Source: Corynebacterium tuberculostearicum SK141 (GTDB lineage: Bacteria > Actinomycetota > Actinomycetes > Mycobacteriales > Mycobacteriaceae). From it: a DNA stretch of 64,000 nt. A program made the position numbers and the translations under genes. Under the pieces are notes generated by a model. The model searched no databases. It was not told where the DNA came from and saw nothing but the letters and a program-made list of their open reading frames with translations. The DNA lies in contig NZ_ACVP01000023.1 in the NCBI RefSeq assembly GCF_000175635.1, positions 1 to 64,000 of the forward strand, given 5' to 3'. Every line of letters begins with the position of its first letter. The stretch's first letter is position 1. Below, piece by piece: positions 41,175-52,373 of the stretch.

Positions 41175-41283
41175 GCCGAGCCATACTTGAGGCTCGGCGC
41201 CAAGAAAAAGCGCCGGTACCGCTTCCCCGCCCACAGTTCCCATAGGGAACCGAGAGGTTGGAAGCCGGTACCGGCGCTTTCGC
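41175..41283. terminator. Terminators between pgl and secG
   Basis: A first hairpin pairs GCCGAGCC (41175-41182) with GGCTCGGC (41191-41198). A larger inverted repeat joins 41207-41226 with 41260-41280 (core AAAGCGCCGGTACC), with an inner GTTCCC/GGGAAC hairpin at 41236-41250. A and T edges make it a likely bidirectional terminator for the convergent pgl and secG genes. Confidence 0.85.
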
Positions 41284-41299
41284 TATTCCAGCTGGTGGC

Positions 41300-41533
41300 T
41301 TAAGCGAATGCCTGGATGAGGTTGAGGCCTACGATGCACGCAAGCCAGATAATTACCATGACCACGGTGTAACGGTCCAGGTTCTTTTCCACGACGGTCG
41401 AGCCGGACAGGTTCGACTGCACGCCACCGCCGAAGAGGCTGGACAGGCCACCACCTTTGCCCTTGTGCAGCAGCACAAAGATGGACATCAAAATAGCTGC
41501 GATGACCAAGATGATTTCCAGTGCCAAGACCAT
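41300..41533 (-). CDS. secG: SecG subunit of the Sec translocon
   Basis: This 77-residue protein has two membrane segments (about 3-21 and 54-74) and the family motif FVLLHKGKGGGLSSLFGGG between them. SecG supports SecYE protein export. It follows tpiA on the same strand after 185 bp. Confidence 0.95.
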   Translation of the reverse strand: MVLALEIILVIAAILMSIFVLLHKGKGGGLSSLFGGGVQSNLSGSTVVEKNLDRYTVVMVIIWLACIVGLNLIQAFA

Positions 41534-41655
41534 GAGGATAATCCTTATTTCTAACGTGCGCCCCTGCGGTTGACTCTCGCCACCCGCTAGCGCGGAATCG
41601 AACTTTTAAGCTTCGCGTACAGCAAAGCAATCACACCGGCCCACTGTACACGATG

Positions 41656-41684
41656 GCGCGGGCTGGAACCATTCCAACCCGCGC
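41656..41684. terminator. Hairpin between tpiA and secG
   Basis: GCGCGGGCTGGAA (41656-41668) and TTCCAACCCGCGC (41672-41684) form a 13-bp stem (one mismatch on the plus strand, a wobble pair on one strand) with loop CCA. It could reduce read-through from tpiA into secG. Confidence 0.65.
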
Positions 41685-41718
41685 CTTTGCGCGAACCTGT
41701 GATAGGTGATAACTCCTG

Positions 41719-42501
41719 TTAGCTCAGGGCATTAGCTGCGTTGGCAGCCAACTTGGCAAACTCCTCGCCGACCAAGGAAGCGCCACCGATAAGGCCGCCG
41801 TCGACGTCAGGCTTGCTGACGATCTCTGCAACGGAATCAACCTTGACGGAACCGCCGTAGAGAATACGGATACCTGCAGCAACCTCCTCGCCTGCGAGCT
41901 CCTTTACGAGCTCACGGATGGCGGCGCAGACTTCCTGGGCATCGTCTGCAGAGGCAACTTTGCCGGTTCCAATCGCCCAAACTGGCTCGTAGGCGATGAC
42001 GGTCTTGGCAAGCTGGTCTGCGCTCAGGCCAGCCAAAGAATTGCGGGTCTGGTTGACCACGTAGTCCACGTGGGTACCGGCCTCGCGTACAGCCAGCGGC
42101 TCGCCTACGCACACGATAGGGCTGATGCCATTGTCCAATGCTGCGGCTGCCTTTTCTGCAACGAGCTTATCGGTCTCGCCGTGGTACTGACGGCGCTCCG
42201 AGTGGCCCACGACCACCCAGCTGCAGCCGAGCTTGGCCAGCATCTTGCCAGATACTTCACCAGTGAATGCGCCGGACTCATGCTTAGAGATATCCTGCGC
42301 ACCGTAGGTGACCTGCAGCTTGTCACCTTCTACCAGCGTTTGGATAGTGCGAATATCAGTAAACGGGACCATGTAGGCCACGTCGACCTTCTCGTAGTAG
42401 TCCTTTGGCAGGGAGAAGGCGAACTTCTGAACGGAGCCGATGGCCTCGACGTGGTCGAGGTTCATTTTCCAGTTACCTGCAATAAGTGGGGTGCGTGCCA
42501 T
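41719..42501 (-). CDS. tpiA: Triose-phosphate isomerase
   Basis: This 260-residue glycolytic enzyme has the N-terminal Lys in NWKMN, catalytic His in VVGHSERRQ, catalytic Glu in [15 protein letters not shown] and the GGSVK phosphate loop. It is the third gene of gapA-pgk-tpiA; its ATG follows GAGAGGAA. Confidence 0.98.
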   Translation of the reverse strand: MARTPLIAGNWKMNLDHVEAIGSVQKFAFSLPKDYYEKVDVAYMVPFTDIRTIQTLVEGDKLQVTYGAQDISKHESGAFTGEVSGKMLAKLGCSWVVVGHSERRQYHGETDKLVAEKAAAALDNGISPIVCVGEPLAVREAGTHVDYVVNQTRNSLAGLSADQLAKTVIAYEPVWAIGTGKVASADDAQEVCAAIRELVKELAGEEVAAGIRILYGGSVKVDSVAEIVSKPDVDGGLIGGASLVGEEFAKLAANAANALS

Positions 42502-42539
42502 GAATATTTCCTCTCTTTTGGCAAGTTGATCAGGCAGTT

Positions 42540-43757
42540 TTAGGCTTCCAGGACAGATACGCCCGGAAGCTCCTTGCCCTCGAGGTACTCGAGGGAGGCG
42601 CCGCCACCGGTGGAGATGTGGCTGAAGCCGTCCTCGTCCAAGCCCAGCATACGCACGGAGGCAGCGGAGTCGCCCCCACCGACGACGGAGAAGGAACCGT
42701 TGTTTGCGGTGGCGTCGATAATAGCCTGCGCTACACCAGCAGTGCCCTTGGAGAAAGCTTCCATTTCGAATACGCCCATCGGGCCGTTCCAGAAGACGGT
42801 CTTGGAAGAAGCAAGAACCTCTGCAAATTTTTCCACGGACTTTGGTCCAATATCCAGAGACATCCAGCCCTCAGGGATGCTATCGAGCTCGACCACCTGG
42901 GTCTCTGCATCCGCCGCGAACTTGCTTGCAGCAATCAGATCAACCGGAAGCACCAGCTTGTCACCAAAGCGCTCGAGCAGGTCCTTGCAGTTTTCGATCT
43001 GATCTTCCTGCAGCAGGGACTCTTGAACGTTGTAGCCCTTGGCAGCCAGCAGGGTGTAGCACATGCCGCCACCAATGATGACCTTGTCTGCCTTGCCGGC
43101 CAGTGCTTCAATCACGCCGAGCTTATCCGAAACCTTGGCGCCGCCGAGGACGACCACGTACGGGTGCTCCGGCTCCTTAGCTACCGTGGACAGAACCGAC
43201 AGTTCCTTTTCTACGAGCTTGCCTGCGTAAGCCGGCAGGCGCTTAGCGACGTCATACACAGATGCCTGCGCACGGTGGACAACGCCAAAGCCATCGGAAA
43301 CAAAAGCGCCGTTATCGGCTGCCAGAGCAACGAGCTCGTCAGCGAACTGGCCGCGCTCAGCCTCGTCCTTGGAGGTCTCACGAGGGTCGAAGCGGACGTT
43401 TTCTACCAACATCACGTCACCATCGTTGAGGCCGTTGGCACGCTCATGAGCGTCTTCTCCGGTGACGTCGCCGGCTAGGGCAACGTACTGGTCAAGCGCT
43501 TCAGACAGCGCTTCAGCTACTGGAGCCAAAGAGAACTTAGGGTTTACCTCACCCTTTGGACGACCCAGGTGAGCGGAAAGAATGACCTTTGCGCCACCTT
43601 CTACCAGTGCCTTGATGGTCGGAAGAGAAGCGTTAATACGTCCGGGATCGGTAATGTTTCCCTCTTCATCAAGTGGAACATTGAAGTCAGAGCGGACGAG
43701 GACGTGGCGGGATTCGACGCCCTCCTTGAGAAGATCGTCAAGTGTCTGGAAAGCCAT
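42540..43757 (-). CDS. pgk: Phosphoglycerate kinase
   Basis: The 405-residue enzyme transfers phosphate from 1,3-bisphosphoglycerate to ADP. Family blocks are [45 protein letters not shown] and the C-terminal [14 protein letters not shown] to [15 protein letters not shown]. The ATG follows AAGGAG. It lies 118 bp after gapA. Confidence 0.98.
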   Translation of the reverse strand: MAFQTLDDLLKEGVESRHVLVRSDFNVPLDEEGNITDPGRINASLPTIKALVEGGAKVILSAHLGRPKGEVNPKFSLAPVAEALSEALDQYVALAGDVTGEDAHERANGLNDGDVMLVENVRFDPRETSKDEAERGQFADELVALAADNGAFVSDGFGVVHRAQASVYDVAKRLPAYAGKLVEKELSVLSTVAKEPEHPYVVVLGGAKVSDKLGVIEALAGKADKVIIGGGMCYTLLAAKGYNVQESLLQEDQIENCKDLLERFGDKLVLPVDLIAASKFAADAETQVVELDSIPEGWMSLDIGPKSVEKFAEVLASSKTVFWNGPMGVFEMEAFSKGTAGVAQAIIDATANNGSFSVVGGGDSAASVRMLGLDEDGFSHISTGGGASLEYLEGKELPGVSVLEA

Positions 43758-43875
43758 TATTTACTCCTTAATTAATTCGGACGGGTTAAAAGGCTATAGA
43801 TATAAGAATACCGGCCACGACGCAGCGCCGTTAAGGCTTGCATCGGGACCGGATTCTCATTGTTTGAGCTCTAGT

Positions 43876-44925
<1,050 letters not shown>

Positions 44926-45159
44926 TTAGCGCGGGTCCTTCAATGAAGTCTGTGTTTGAGAAGCGCCCGAACGTTTTCCCTTACATTGCCAATACTACCG
45001 AGCGATTTTTGTCAGCGCAGGCTCCCAGCAACCTTGAGAACTAGTGGATGACAGACTTTCCAAAAGCGCGTACACTCTTTCCGATCCTTTTTATTTCCCA
45101 CATACAAACCCGCTGGATAGGCCCGAACACGTGGGTTTGTGTTGGGTTTACAGCGTTAC

Positions 45160-45175
45160 CGTGAGATATATCACT
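45160..45175. promoter_or_regulatory. GlxR-like operator between gapA and lactate permease
   Basis: CGTGA-GA-TA-TA-TCACT matches the GlxR/CRP consensus TGTGA-N2-TA-N2-TCACA at 10 of 12 fixed positions, with only the outermost bases changed. It is 277 bp upstream of gapA and 249 bp upstream of the permease start. gapA is a GlxR target in C. glutamicum. Confidence 0.65.
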
Positions 45176-45203
45176 GCCACGCTTTAGTGATTGCGCCCGC
45201 CTC

Positions 45204-45217
45204 TGTCCGATCGGACA
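45204..45217. promoter_or_regulatory. Perfect palindrome TGTCCGATCGGACA
   Basis: A 14-bp perfect palindrome lies 207 nt before the lactate permease start and upstream of a -10-like TATGCT (45284-45289). The size and symmetry suit a GntR- or TetR-type regulator. The corynebacterial lactate regulator LldR is of the GntR family, but the match to its reported motif is not clear. Confidence 0.45.
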
Positions 45218-45373
45218 TTTCGCAGCATTACTGCTGGCACCTAATAAGACGACCGTATTGTTTCCGTGACACCCACCGCACGATATGCTTTCTGTACTCA
45301 CTGGCTCACAAAGCGTTTAAGGCAACCCTGCCTGCTCTAGCGCCACCGTTGGTCACCGTGAGAATGCTTCATG

Positions 45374-45395
45374 TGCCCGTAATCTCCTACGGGCA
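45374..45395 (+). other. Leader hairpin before the lactate permease
   Basis: TGCCCGTA (45374-45381) pairs perfectly with TACGGGCA (45388-45395) around ATCTCC. It ends about 17 nt before the AAGGA ribosome-binding site of the permease gene and may affect translation or mRNA stability. Confidence 0.45.
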
Positions 45396-45423
45396 AGACC
45401 ACCGTAGAAATCAAGGACTTCTC

Positions 45424-47070
45424 TTGTTCGAAATAAATACCTCTGCTGTGGGTGACAGCCTCGGGCTTACCGCCCTGGTGGCGATTCTCCCGCTCATTGC
45501 ATTCTTTATCATGCTGCTAGGCGTAAAGGCACGCGCGCATACTTCTGGCGCCGTTGCCCTGGCAGTATCCCTCATTATTGCCATCGCCGGCTTCTCCATG
45601 CCGGTAGATATGGCTTTGTCCTCTGCCGTACGCGGCGGGCTGTTCGGGCTCCTGCCCATTGTCTGGGTCATCATTACTGCAATCTGGTTCTATGAAATCA
45701 CCGTAGCTTCCGGGCGCTTCGAGGACCTGCGCAAGACCTTTGACCTTTTGGGTGACGGCGATATTCGCATCCAGGCTATCCTCATCGCCTTCTGTTTTGG
45801 CGGTTTGTTGGAGGCCCTCGCCGGTTTTGGTGCCCCCGTAGCCATTACCGCGACCATGGTCATGGCCCTCGGTGTGAAGCCACTGCGCGCGGCTACAGTA
45901 GTTCTGATTGCTAATACCGCTCCGGTTGCTTTTGGCGCGGTTGGCATCCCCGTAACCACCGCTGGCGAGGTAGCCGGTCGCAGCGCCGAGCAAACCCACG
46001 ACATCGCAGCACTTATCTCCTTGCAGGTGCTGCTCATCGCCGCCATCGTGCCATTCCTCATCGCCTTCATCTTGGATGGCTTCCGCGGTGTCAAGGAAAC
46101 TGCCCCGGCTGCTGCCGTGATTGGCATTTCCTTCGCGTTGACTCAGTGGTTGACCGCGACTTTCTTTGCGTACCAGCTCACCAACGTCATCGCCTGCATC
46201 GTCTCTTTGGGCTGTGCTTTCGCCTTCCTCCGGGTATGGAAGCCGAAGGGCGTCAAGGAGTTGCGCGAGCGTCTCGAGCTGCCTGCCGCTGAGTCCACCA
46301 CCGACCTCAACGGACGCCGTATCTGGATGGCGCTGCTTCCCTACGCCGTAGTGACCGTGGTCTTTGCCGTGGCCACCGCCGCCCCAGCCATCTTCGGATT
46401 CCTCAAGCTCCACTTTGCCTGGCCTTTGCTTGATGACGCGATTGTCGACGCCGACGGCAAGCTCATGGATACCAGCTTCAGCTTCAATGTCTTTGGCAAT
46501 CCAGGTACGCTCCTGCTGCTCTCGGGCATTATTGTTGCGGTTGTCTACCACTACTTCAATGAAAATGGCCGCTACAGCCTAAGCTTTGGGCAGCCGGTAA
46601 GCGCCTTTGGGGACGTAGTCAGCCGCATGAAGTTCTCGGCTCTTACCATCATCCTGGTGCTGGCCTTGGCCTATACGATGAACTACTCCGGCCAGACTAT
46701 TGCTATTGGTGAGTTCGTCTCTTCTGCCGGCAGCATCTTTGCGCTCTTCGCCCCAGTCCTGGGCTGGATTGGTACCGCGGTTACTGGCTCCGATACGTCT
46801 GCTAATGCCCTCTTTGCCAACCTGCAGGTTGCAGCGGCAGAGCGAATCAGCGTGAATCCTGACCTCATGCTCGCGGCCAATACCGCAGGCGGCGTTGTGG
46901 GCAAGATGATCTCCCCGCAGTCCCTTGCAATTGCGGCTACCGCCGTCAATATGGAGGGCAAGGAATCAGTCATCCTGAAGAACGTAGTGGGCTACTCCGT
47001 GGCCTTCCTGGCCTTTGTATGCGTCATCGTGTTCTTGATGACCAACGTCCTAGGATTCCTCGTGCCCTAG
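45424..47070 (+). CDS. lldP: L-lactate permease (LctP/LldP family)
   Basis: The TTG at 45424 gives 548 residues, the usual family length, with AAGGA 6 nt upstream. The frame is open to 45139, but that part is not protein-like. About 12-14 membrane segments are visible. Family blocks are FCFGGLLEALAGFGAPVAIT, ANTAPVAFGAVGIPV, TGSDTSANALFANLQ and ANTAGGVVGKMISPQSLAIA. It is a proton-coupled lactate (or glycolate) importer. No lactate dehydrogenase gene is adjacent. It stands alone, opposite in strand to both neighbours, gapA and whiA, which are closer together in C. glutamicum. Confidence 0.95.
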   Translation: MFEINTSAVGDSLGLTALVAILPLIAFFIMLLGVKARAHTSGAVALAVSLIIAIAGFSMPVDMALSSAVRGGLFGLLPIVWVIITAIWFYEITVASGRFEDLRKTFDLLGDGDIRIQAILIAFCFGGLLEALAGFGAPVAITATMVMALGVKPLRAATVVLIANTAPVAFGAVGIPVTTAGEVAGRSAEQTHDIAALISLQVLLIAAIVPFLIAFILDGFRGVKETAPAAAVIGISFALTQWLTATFFAYQLTNVIACIVSLGCAFAFLRVWKPKGVKELRERLELPAAESTTDLNGRRIWMALLPYAVVTVVFAVATAAPAIFGFLKLHFAWPLLDDAIVDADGKLMDTSFSFNVFGNPGTLLLLSGIIVAVVYHYFNENGRYSLSFGQPVSAFGDVVSRMKFSALTIILVLALAYTMNYSGQTIAIGEFVSSAGSIFALFAPVLGWIGTAVTGSDTSANALFANLQVAAAERISVNPDLMLAANTAGGVVGKMISPQSLAIAATAVNMEGKESVILKNVVGYSVAFLAFVCVIVFLMTNVLGFLVP

Positions 47071-47128
47071 TCTTTAACGCTTCTGGCTAGCCGGTTGCGC
47101 ACCTGCTAGCCGGGAAGGCACTAAAAAT

Positions 47129-47181
47129 CTCCCCGCAGCTGCGCCTACCGCTTTGGTAGCCGCACTGCGGGGAGTTCTTTT
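47129..47181. terminator. Terminator between lactate permease and whiA
   Basis: CTCCCCGCAG (47129-47138) pairs with CTGCGGGGAG (47165-47174), followed by TTCTTTT; an inner pair GGTAG/CTACC extends the structure. AAAAAT on the left side lets it serve whiA as well. Confidence 0.9.
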
Positions 47182-47201
47182 AATGTAGGTGATTCCGAGG
47201 G

Positions 47202-48191
47202 TCAGGATTCGTTGAAGAGGTCATCTGTAATCGCTTGATTGGTATCGGGAATATCAAGCTCTTCGGCTCGTTTATCGGCCATCGACAGCAAGCGGCGAAT
47301 GCGCCCGGCTACTGCGTCCTTGGTCATGGGAGGCTCGGCCAAGCGGCCTAGCTCTTCGAGCGAAGCCTCGCGGTGCTGAACTCGCAAGCGGCCCGCGTCT
47401 GCCAAATGCTCAGGAACATCATCGCCTAGGATCTCCATGGCGCGGTCAACACGCGCTGCCGCGGTAACTGCAGCGCGAGCAGAGCGCCGAAGGTTGGCGT
47501 CATCAAAATTGTCCAGGCGCCGCGAGGTATCGTGCGCCTCCCGCTTAACGCGCTTCTTTTCCCAGCTCATTCGAGTCTCCTGAGCACCCATACGCGTAAG
47601 AAGCGCCCCGATAGCATCACCATCGCGTACAACGACGCGATCTTCGCCACGAGTCTCCTTCGTCTTCGCAGAGATACCAAGGCGGCGGGCGCAGCCCACC
47701 AGTGCCAACGCAGCCTCTTGGCACGGGCAGGTTACTTCCAGCGCGGAAGAGCGGCCTGGCTCCGTGAGGCTGCCATGGGCAAGGAAGGCTCCGCGCCATG
47801 CTGCTTCGCTATCGGCTACGGTGCCGGAGATGACCTGCGGCGGCAGCCCCACTACTGCATGGCCGGAGCGGGTGATAAGGCCCAGCCGACGGGTCAGCTC
47901 TTTCGCACCGGTGGAGATGCGAACCGTCACGCGAGTCTTCTTGGTGGTTCCTGCCGGGCCGGCGACATGGCTTTCGGCAGTGATGCCATAGAGGTCATCA
48001 AGAGCGTTGATGAAGCGCCGTGCAATAGCGTGGCTTTCTAGCTCTAGCTCATAGGACATGCTGTCGCCGGAAATATCTAGGTCGCCGGCGAAGCGCAACA
48101 TCGCCGCCAGTTCGGCAGCGCGAGCGGACTGGCGTGGCACAACGACAGCCGTCAATTCTTCTTTGACCTGGTCGGTCAATGGTGTGGTCAC
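47202..48191 (-). CDS. whiA: WhiA DNA-binding regulator
   Basis: The 329-residue protein has an N-terminal LAGLIDADG homing-endonuclease-like fold ([15 protein letters not shown], then [15 protein letters not shown]) and a C-terminal WhiA helix-turn-helix ([27 protein letters not shown], split). In actinobacteria WhiA controls cell division genes. The start is a GTG at 48191. It follows yvcK after 174 bp, a larger gap than elsewhere in this cluster. Confidence 0.96.
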   Translation of the reverse strand: MTTPLTDQVKEELTAVVVPRQSARAAELAAMLRFAGDLDISGDSMSYELELESHAIARRFINALDDLYGITAESHVAGPAGTTKKTRVTVRISTGAKELTRRLGLITRSGHAVVGLPPQVISGTVADSEAAWRGAFLAHGSLTEPGRSSALEVTCPCQEAALALVGCARRLGISAKTKETRGEDRVVVRDGDAIGALLTRMGAQETRMSWEKKRVKREAHDTSRRLDNFDDANLRRSARAAVTAAARVDRAMEILGDDVPEHLADAGRLRVQHREASLEELGRLAEPPMTKDAVAGRIRRLLSMADKRAEELDIPDTNQAITDDLFNES

Positions 48192-48365
48192 CTAGTTCGC
48201 CCCATTTCTTTTCTCACAGTCACAAAGTTCGCATACCGGCCAGAGCCATCGCTCCCAGCCCAGTGCGGTGAAAGGATTTCTGACATCATACCGCGCGCGC
48301 CCAGTCGACGTGCAGTCGGTCAAGCGCGATCGGCCGCACGCTAGCCGGAAGAGTAGGCGCCAGTT

Positions 48366-49349
48366 CTAATCGCGAGCGCTGCGATAGTCCGAATATAGGT
48401 CCAGAAGTGCTGTAGACAGCTTTTCAGGGTCATGCTTATTGATGCTGCGACCATTGGCATCAACTTGGCTCACATCCGCGAAGGTAGCGCGAGCGCCTAG
48501 GGACTGCGCGGCGCGCTGAATATAGACGCGCTCACTATCGGTGGGTAAAGCCGCCTCGTCCACCAAAATGCGGTCAATCCGCAGATCGGGGGCGTGTTGA
48601 GCGAGCACATGCAAGTGGCGCTCCGCGGAGAAACCATTAGTCTCACCGGGCTCGGCCGAAAGGTTCAAAACAACAACGCGCAGCGCATCGGAAGCAGAAA
48701 TCGCATCCACTACCTCCGGCACGAGAGTATGTGGCAATACCGAACTAAACCACGAGCCTGGACCGATGGTGATGAGATCCGCGCGCTGGATGGCATCGAG
48801 CGCATCCGGATTCGCGCTGGGCTGTTCGGGCACGATGCGCACGCGCCGCACCTGGCCCGGCGTGGAAGCGACGGCAACCTGGCCGCGGACTTGGCGCATG
48901 ACACGGGGGTCGTCGTCAAGCCCGGCTACGTCCGCTTCAATCTCTAGGGCCTGGTTGACTACTGGGAATACCCGCCCCTGGGAATTGGTAAGTTCTGCGA
49001 TGGTATCCAGGGCAGCTTGATAATCGCCGAGCACATCCGTCAATCCCGCAATCATCAGATTGCCCACCGCATGTCCTGCCATCGCGCCATTGCCACCGAA
49101 ACGGTGTTGCAAAGTTCGCGCCCACAAGTCCCCCACTGGGTCACTATTAGCCAAGGCAGCCAGCGCCATGCGCAGGTCACCCGGTGGGATGATTTCCAGC
49201 TCGCGGCGCAAACGGCCAGAGGAGCCGCCATCATCCGCGACCGTAACAATGGCAGAAATATCGGCCGCCTCGCTAAAGCGTGCGGACAGAAGGGTTTGAT
49301 AAAGTCCATGGCCGCCGCCAAGGCAGACCATGTGTGAAGGATTGGTCAT
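48366..49349 (-). CDS. YvcK/CuvA-type gluconeogenesis factor
   Basis: This 327-residue protein of the CofD-like family binds UDP-sugars and affects morphology and carbon use. Blocks are VCLGGGHGLYQTLLS (usual GGGTG becomes GGGHG), IVTVADDGGSSGRLRRE, GNLMIAGL and LITIGPGSWFSSVLP. It lies between rapZ (23 bp) and whiA, the order conserved across Gram-positive bacteria. Confidence 0.95.
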   Translation of the reverse strand: MTNPSHMVCLGGGHGLYQTLLSARFSEAADISAIVTVADDGGSSGRLRRELEIIPPGDLRMALAALANSDPVGDLWARTLQHRFGGNGAMAGHAVGNLMIAGLTDVLGDYQAALDTIAELTNSQGRVFPVVNQALEIEADVAGLDDDPRVMRQVRGQVAVASTPGQVRRVRIVPEQPSANPDALDAIQRADLITIGPGSWFSSVLPHTLVPEVVDAISASDALRVVVLNLSAEPGETNGFSAERHLHVLAQHAPDLRIDRILVDEAALPTDSERVYIQRAAQSLGARATFADVSQVDANGRSINKHDPEKLSTALLDLYSDYRSARD

Positions 49350-49372
49350 AAAAGCGTTAAAACTCCTGTGCT

Positions 49373-50245
49373 CTAACCTCGAGCGATATCCCTATGTAAG
49401 GTGCTGACGTCTAAGGTGTCATTGTCCCGCAGGCGCGCCGCAATAGCCTCTGCGACGGCAACGGACCGGTGGTGACCGCCCGTGCAACCGACGCCAAGCG
49501 TGATGAAGTTCTTACCCTCATGGCGGTAGCCATCCAGCATGGTGGAAAACATCTGCAAGAAATTGTCTACGAATTCCTGCGCCGCTGGCTGCGAGAGCAC
49601 ATAGTGGGCAACTGGTTCATCCGTACCGCGGTATCCGCGCAGTTCTGGAACCCAATAGGGGTTGGGCAGGAACCGCACGTCTACTACTAAGTCAGCATCG
49701 CGGGGCGAGCCATTCTTAAATCCAAAGGATTCCACGGTGACATGCTGCTTTGCATTTTGCATCTCACCAAAGGCGGCCTCAATGGCACGGCGGAGATCAT
49801 GAATGGATAGGTTGGTCGTATCGATAATGATATCCGCATGGGAACGCACTTCTGCCACTGCCTGGCGCTCGCGTTGGATTCCTACTTTGAGCGTGTCCCC
49901 CTCCTGCAAGGGGTGGGTGCGCCGCACCGAATCGAACCGGCGGATGAGTACATCATCGCGAGCATCCAAAAAGAGCACGGTGGGCTTCATATTTAGTTCC
50001 GTAAGCTCATCCATAATCTCCAACAGAGACCCTGGGAACATGCGCGAGCGCACATCCGTTACGGCTGCTACCTTGCCCACCGGAGTTTCCTCTTGGTTGC
50101 ACAGCTTGAGCAGGTCAACAATGGCGCGAGGCGGAATATTGTGGGCCACGTAGTAGCCCTTGTCCTCAAACACTTTGGCAGCGGAACTCAACCCGCCGCC
50201 GGACATGCCGGTTATCAAAATGGGTGGAGTTTCGAAATGCGTCAT
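49373..50245 (-). CDS. rapZ: RapZ-family nucleotide-binding protein with altered P-loop
   Basis: The ATG at 50245 (290 residues) lies 7 nt after a minus-strand TAGAAT (50258-50253), so the mRNA is probably leaderless; an ATG at 50254 is the alternative. The P-loop reads GMSGGGLSS (13-21), lacking the usual Lys or Arg. The Walker B-like [13 protein letters not shown] and the C-terminal RNA-binding block [33 protein letters not shown] and [19 protein letters not shown] are intact. Confidence 0.95.
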   Translation of the reverse strand: MTHFETPPILITGMSGGGLSSAAKVFEDKGYYVAHNIPPRAIVDLLKLCNQEETPVGKVAAVTDVRSRMFPGSLLEIMDELTELNMKPTVLFLDARDDVLIRRFDSVRRTHPLQEGDTLKVGIQRERQAVAEVRSHADIIIDTTNLSIHDLRRAIEAAFGEMQNAKQHVTVESFGFKNGSPRDADLVVDVRFLPNPYWVPELRGYRGTDEPVAHYVLSQPAAQEFVDNFLQMFSTMLDGYRHEGKNFITLGVGCTGGHHRSVAVAEAIAARLRDNDTLDVSTLHRDIARG

Positions 50246-50294
50246 GCCCAACATTCTAGCGCTTTAGGATTCGCTGCCTCTAGGAGAATTCCAC

Positions 50295-52370
50295 TTAGTT
50301 GCCCGCAGAATCATGCAAACTCTCGTAGACGGTCTGGGCCAGTTTTGGACCAAAACCGTTGACCTCACAGATCTCTTCCACAGTGGCGGCCTTGAGCTTT
50401 TTCACCGAACCGAAATGCTTGACCAGATCGGTGCGCCGTTGCGGCCCCAATCCCGGCACGGAATCGAGAACCGAGGAACGCATCCGCTTAGAGCGCTGCT
50501 GCCGATGGTAAGTAATAGCGAAGCGGTGGGCTTCATCACGAATTTGCTGCAGGAGGAAGAGCGCTTGCGAGTTGCGCGGCAAAATCACCGGCTCATCATC
50601 GCCGGGAACCCAGATTTCCTCGAGGCGCTTGGCCAGGCCCACTAGGGTCACATCCACGATGCCTAACTCATCAAATACCTCTTGAGCCGCGGCCACCTGG
50701 GGCGCGCCGCCATCCACGATGAAAAGCTGCGGCGGGTACGCAAAGCGACGACCCGCTTCGGCAGATTCTTCCGCCACCTTCTCCTCTGCAAAGGAAGACT
50801 CTTCTACTTCCTCATCGGGATGGGCGAGCTTATCTTGCTTATGGCGCTTAAACCGACGGCGCGTGATCTCTGCGATAGAACCGACGTCATCCGACCGGCC
50901 ATCGCCAGCCGCCTCCTTAATGCGGTAGCGCCTATAGTCCGACTTCTTGGGCAAACCATCTTCAAAGACCACTAGAGAAGCAACCACATCTGTGCCTTGA
51001 ATGTGCGAGATATCGGTACATTCGATGCGTAATGGGGCTTGTTCCATGCCTAGGGCTTCTTGAATATCCTGCAAGGCCGCCGAGCGTGCGGTGAGGTCTC
51101 CTACCCGCTTGAGCTTATGTTGGCGCAATTGCTCCTTGGCGTTTTTCTCCACCGTGGCCATAAGCTGTTTTTTATCGCCGCGCTGAGGAACGCGCAGGTC
51201 TACTTGGGCGCCGCGCAGCTCCTCCAGCAGCGCGACGACCTGCTCCGGTTCATCCGGCAGGGCCTGAACCAAAATCTGGCGTGGAATAACCTGCACGCGG
51301 CGGGATTTCATGTGCGATTCTTGGTCCACCCCGCGCCGCTTCACGTCCGCGGCGAGCGCAGCATCTTCCCGCGCCTCTTGTTTCTCGCGCTCTACCGCAT
51401 CGGAATAGAACTGGATGAGGAAATTTTGTACCAACGCGGGCAGCGCGGGATCAGGCTGCCCCTCTTCCAAGGGCTCTGAACTCGCCTGATCGCCGGCGCG
51501 TTCGACTACCCAACCGCGCTGACCGCGAATGCGCCCATCGCGAACGTGGAAAATCTGTACCGCTGCCTCAAGTTCATCCGAGTTAAAAGCAATGAGATCA
51601 GCATCCGTGCCGTCTGTAAAGACCACGGCTTGCTGTTCCATGATCTTGTCAATAGCGCCCAAGTCATCGCGCAGGCGCGCAGCGCGTTCGAACTCTAGGT
51701 TCTCGGCGGCCTGCTCCATGTCCTGGGTGAGTTTGCGGCGCACTGAACCGGTGTTGCCATTCATGAAGGACACGAGATCGTTGACCGTCTCGCGGTGGTC
51801 TTCTTTGCTTACTCGGCCAATGCAGGGTGCATCGCATTTGCCGATATAGCCCAATAGGCACGGACGCCCGAGCCGCTCATGCCGGTTATAAACGCCCTTC
51901 GAGCAGGTGCGCATGGGAAAGACGCGGGTAAGCAGGTCCAAGCTTTCCCGCACGGCCCAGGCATGAGAGTAGGGTCCGAAATAGCGCACTCCTTTGCGCC
52001 GCGGGCCGCGGTAGAAGAAGGCGCGAGGGACCGTCTCCCCGACCGAAACCGCGAGCATAGGATAGGTCTTATCGTCGCGGTACATGACGTTGAAGTGCGG
52101 ATCAAAGCGCTTGATCCACGTGTACTCCAACTGCAAGGCTTCCACCTCGCTGGCAACTACCGTCCACTCCACCGAGTTGGCGGTAAGCACCATTTGGCGC
52201 GTGCGTGGGTGCAGTTGCGTGATGTCCTGAAAATAGTTGGACAGCCGAGCGCGCAGGTTCTTGGCTTTGCCCACGTAGATAACGCGGCGGTTTTCATCGC
52301 GGAACTTATAGACGCCCGGGTCGGTGGGGATGGTACCAGGAGCCGGGCGGTAGGTGGTGGGGTCAGCCAA
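50295..52370 (-). CDS. uvrC: Excinuclease ABC subunit C
   Basis: This 691-residue subunit makes both incisions in nucleotide excision repair. It has an N-terminal GIY-YIG nuclease (PGVYKFRD...[18 protein letters not shown]), a UVR motif near 205-240, the RNase H-like domain ([35 protein letters not shown]) and C-terminal helix-hairpin-helix repeats ([20 protein letters not shown]). The start is TTG at 52370, 3 bp after the upstream gene, with AGGA 8 nt before it. Confidence 0.97.
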   Translation of the reverse strand: MADPTTYRPAPGTIPTDPGVYKFRDENRRVIYVGKAKNLRARLSNYFQDITQLHPRTRQMVLTANSVEWTVVASEVEALQLEYTWIKRFDPHFNVMYRDDKTYPMLAVSVGETVPRAFFYRGPRRKGVRYFGPYSHAWAVRESLDLLTRVFPMRTCSKGVYNRHERLGRPCLLGYIGKCDAPCIGRVSKEDHRETVNDLVSFMNGNTGSVRRKLTQDMEQAAENLEFERAARLRDDLGAIDKIMEQQAVVFTDGTDADLIAFNSDELEAAVQIFHVRDGRIRGQRGWVVERAGDQASSEPLEEGQPDPALPALVQNFLIQFYSDAVEREKQEAREDAALAADVKRRGVDQESHMKSRRVQVIPRQILVQALPDEPEQVVALLEELRGAQVDLRVPQRGDKKQLMATVEKNAKEQLRQHKLKRVGDLTARSAALQDIQEALGMEQAPLRIECTDISHIQGTDVVASLVVFEDGLPKKSDYRRYRIKEAAGDGRSDDVGSIAEITRRRFKRHKQDKLAHPDEEVEESSFAEEKVAEESAEAGRRFAYPPQLFIVDGGAPQVAAAQEVFDELGIVDVTLVGLAKRLEEIWVPGDDEPVILPRNSQALFLLQQIRDEAHRFAITYHRQQRSKRMRSSVLDSVPGLGPQRRTDLVKHFGSVKKLKAATVEEICEVNGFGPKLAQTVYESLHDSAGN

Positions 52371-52373
52371 TTG

